From Patescibacteria group bacterium (GTDB taxonomy: Bacteria; Patescibacteriota; Patescibacteriia; JAACEG01; JAGUWE01): 6,897 nucleotides of DNA. The stretch is from positions 1 to 6,897 of the forward strand of contig JAGUWE010000039.1 in the NCBI GenBank assembly GCA_020062525.1, given 5' to 3'. Within the stretch, counting starts at the first letter, position 1. Each line of letters starts with the position of its first letter. Of this stretch, positions 5,079-6,897 are shown piece by piece. Under the pieces are notes generated by a model. It did no database searches. It saw only the letters and a program-made list of their open reading frames with translations, and was not told where the DNA came from. The position numbers were made by a program, and so were the translations under genes.

Positions 5079-6896
5079 ATGAAAAATTTAAAAATCCTCA
5101 CAATTTTACTCCTGATAAGCTTTGGTTGTTTGACTATGGTAAAAACAACTCTGGCTGCCACTTTTCAGTCAACAATTAACATCAGCACCAGAGATGGCAA
5201 TTATGGGGCACTCCCAAATGTCAGTTTTGTGATTTATAAACAAAAGACCGACATTGACGGCCGTCGCCTGCCAGGCGACCAAGTTGCCTCTGGCAATACC
5301 AAAGACAAGGCCATGGCTACAGTTAAAATTAATGTTGATAATCGCAGCCCGATGTATTTAGCTAAATTTTATACCAAAAACGCCAATGTGGCGCCGATTT
5401 ATTATTATGATCTTGATTTAACTAATACTTATACTTATAACTTCATTGCCCGTCTTAGCTCACTGCGAATTATTTTACAAAATGCTGAAGGTAAAATTTT
5501 AACTAATCAAAAATTTAACCTCTATACTCAAAAAACCGGGCTGACCGGGACTCTCAAAGGAGATTTATATGCTTCCAATTTAGCTACTAATAATCAAGGT
5601 TATAGCGATGTTTATTTAGCCGAGGGCGCCTACTTAATTGAATTGCTGTTGGATGGTGGCACAACTTTTATCAAAGACAATCTTAAAGTCACTAAAGAAC
5701 AAAAAACCACTCTTATTTATCCGATTAGTGAATTAGTAATCACTATCAAAGATGAGAAAGGAGTGGCTTTGCCAAAACAAAAATTTGAAATTTATACTCA
5801 AACAACTGACAACATTGGTCAGCCAACTTTTGGTAAAAAAATTATAGCGACTGACACTGGCGAAGGAATTAAAAAATTACTTTTGCCGCCTAATATCTAC
5901 GGGTTAAAAATTTTTAATGTTAATCGCCAAGCTGATTCCTTATTTGGCCAAGTTTTAACCGAATCAAATTTACTTATTATTAATTACTCGCCTAGTAATT
6001 TAAGATTAATTTTAAAAGATGCTAATAGAAACTATTTTAAAAATAAAGAAGTGGCTATCTTTACTCAAAATTGCGCCAGTTGCGGTAATTTTTTAGGAGC
6101 TCGCGTTGCCTCTGCTAAAACTAACAACTGTGGAGAAGCAAACTTTCAATTAACCCCGGGAATTTATGTTATAAAAATTGCTGCTTTGGGGGGAGTTGAT
6201 TATTATTTTTATGATCAAAAAATTGCGGCTGGGGAAAATAAAATTTTAACCGAATATCTGAGTTCAATCCGAATTATTGGTCGCCGAGGTAATGGGGATA
6301 TTCTTAAAAATGTTCTTGTCAGTATTACTAGCCAAAAATTAGATATTAATCAAAAACCACTTTCAGATAAAATAATCGCCACCCTAAACACTAAGGATGT
6401 TGGTTTTGCTGATCTTTATTTACCAGCTGGGAATTATTTTGCGATTTTTAATAAAAATATAATTGCTAATCTTAAAGTTGAACGGGCTCACCTAACCCAG
6501 TTGACAATTTTAGAAACGGAAAAAGGTTTTAGCTATCCGGTAAAAATCGTTTTTTTAGGGGAAGAGACATTAATAAAACCAAAAATTACACTAACTATTC
6601 CGAGAAAAAAAATCATTAATAATTTTTACAGTCAAAAAAGATTGAGTTTGGACTTAGAACAAACCTTAGCCCGCCAGTTAAAAGAAAAATTAGAACATAT
6701 TTTGGGCCAAGGCAAAATAGGCGTCTCATCTGAAAACTGGCCGATTTTAGTTAATGCTCATATTTATGGTGGCTACGCAGCGACTGAAATCGCCCACACA
6801 ATTAAAAATGGACCCTTAGTGGTCCACCCAACTATTCCGGCCGCCGTCTGGCGCGGCTCGGCAGATTATCAAAAATATTTAGCGAGAGTAAAATAA
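5079..6896 (+). CDS. Secreted surface protein with five tandem beta-rich repeats
   Basis: This is a complete 605-residue protein of unknown function, exported and probably displayed on or shed from the surface. Residues 1-27 form a signal peptide (positive MKNLK, hydrophobic core, cleavage near TLAA). Five tandem repeats follow, about 33-124, 130-216, 220-304, 308-393 and 397-480. Each shows a short strand with [IV]-x-[IV], an xxYxQ-like motif (Q55, Q151, Q241, Q330, Q419, spaced 89-96 residues), a G-containing turn and a G-x-Y strand near the end. This pattern suggests Ig-like, CNA-B-like or carboxypeptidase-regulatory-like beta-sandwiches (inference from pattern). Repeat four alone has three cysteines (C332, C335, C351). 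A linker and amphipathic helix (about 520-542) lead to a C-terminal module with NAHIYGGY (559-566), VVHPTIP (581-587) and WRGSADYQKYL (591-601). No transmembrane anchor or sortase motif is seen. The ATG at 5079 was chosen because an in-frame GTG at 5061 lies within the promoter. Confidence 0.88.
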   Translation: MKNLKILTILLLISFGCLTMVKTTLAATFQSTINISTRDGNYGALPNVSFVIYKQKTDIDGRRLPGDQVASGNTKDKAMATVKINVDNRSPMYLAKFYTKNANVAPIYYYDLDLTNTYTYNFIARLSSLRIILQNAEGKILTNQKFNLYTQKTGLTGTLKGDLYASNLATNNQGYSDVYLAEGAYLIELLLDGGTTFIKDNLKVTKEQKTTLIYPISELVITIKDEKGVALPKQKFEIYTQTTDNIGQPTFGKKIIATDTGEGIKKLLLPPNIYGLKIFNVNRQADSLFGQVLTESNLLIINYSPSNLRLILKDANRNYFKNKEVAIFTQNCASCGNFLGARVASAKTNNCGEANFQLTPGIYVIKIAALGGVDYYFYDQKIAAGENKILTEYLSSIRIIGRRGNGDILKNVLVSITSQKLDINQKPLSDKIIATLNTKDVGFADLYLPAGNYFAIFNKNIIANLKVERAHLTQLTILETEKGFSYPVKIVFLGEETLIKPKITLTIPRKKIINNFYSQKRLSLDLEQTLARQLKEKLEHILGQGKIGVSSENWPILVNAHIYGGYAATEIAHTIKNGPLVVHPTIPAAVWRGSADYQKYLARVK

Positions 6897-6897
6897 A

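Noticed and set aside
5118..5131. Lipoprotein signal at C17 of the secreted protein
   Set aside because: The residues before it are S-F-G, not a proper lipobox, and a good signal peptidase I site (TLAA) follows at 24-27.

Overview
The window most likely comes from an AT-rich member of the Candidate Phyla Radiation (Patescibacteria, Parcubacteria-like). This is inferred from low GC, no visible Shine-Dalgarno sequence ahead of any of the four genes, A/T-rich 'TTTTGCATTTTGA'-type intergenic repeats, and a repetitive secreted protein of a style common in that group. No 16S rRNA or ribosomal protein gene is present to confirm it.

Positions 1-4428 hold three minus-strand genes, listed from upstream to downstream. 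The first is a PurD-like ATP-grasp ligase (3097-4428), with its own promoter and a strong intrinsic terminator. The second is a short cytosolic glycerophosphodiester phosphodiesterase (2217-2894). The third is a large P-type cation ATPase of the MgtA/PMA type (1-2048), whose C-terminal part lies beyond the left edge. Two repeat-rich gaps (2049-2216 and 2895-3096) separate them and carry GC-rich hairpins that share an 11-base word. Nothing ties the three genes into one pathway. The phosphodiesterase releases glycerol phosphate from lipid-derived glycerophosphodiesters, the ATPase moves a cation, and the ATP-grasp enzyme stands apart from any purine operon.

Positions 4429-5078 are the most unusual part. 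A strong minus-strand promoter (TTGACA, 17 bp, TAAAAT) drives a tRNA-Trp(CCA) locus that ends in two tandem intrinsic terminators. The complete tRNA-Trp (4836-4906) lies inside a second, interrupted tRNA-Trp-like gene. That outer copy has a perfect D arm, a matching acceptor stem and a CCA anticodon loop, but it is split next to the anticodon loop. The inner tRNA is bounded by perfect 14-bp inverted repeats, and a third fragment copies 20 nt of its 3' end 89 nt further downstream. The inner tRNA has C instead of the nearly universal U at position 55.

Positions 5079-6896 encode, on the plus strand, a complete 605-residue secreted protein: a signal peptide, five tandem beta-rich repeats of about 90 residues, and a C-terminal module. 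Its promoter is close to consensus and sits so near the ATG that the mRNA should be leaderless or nearly so.
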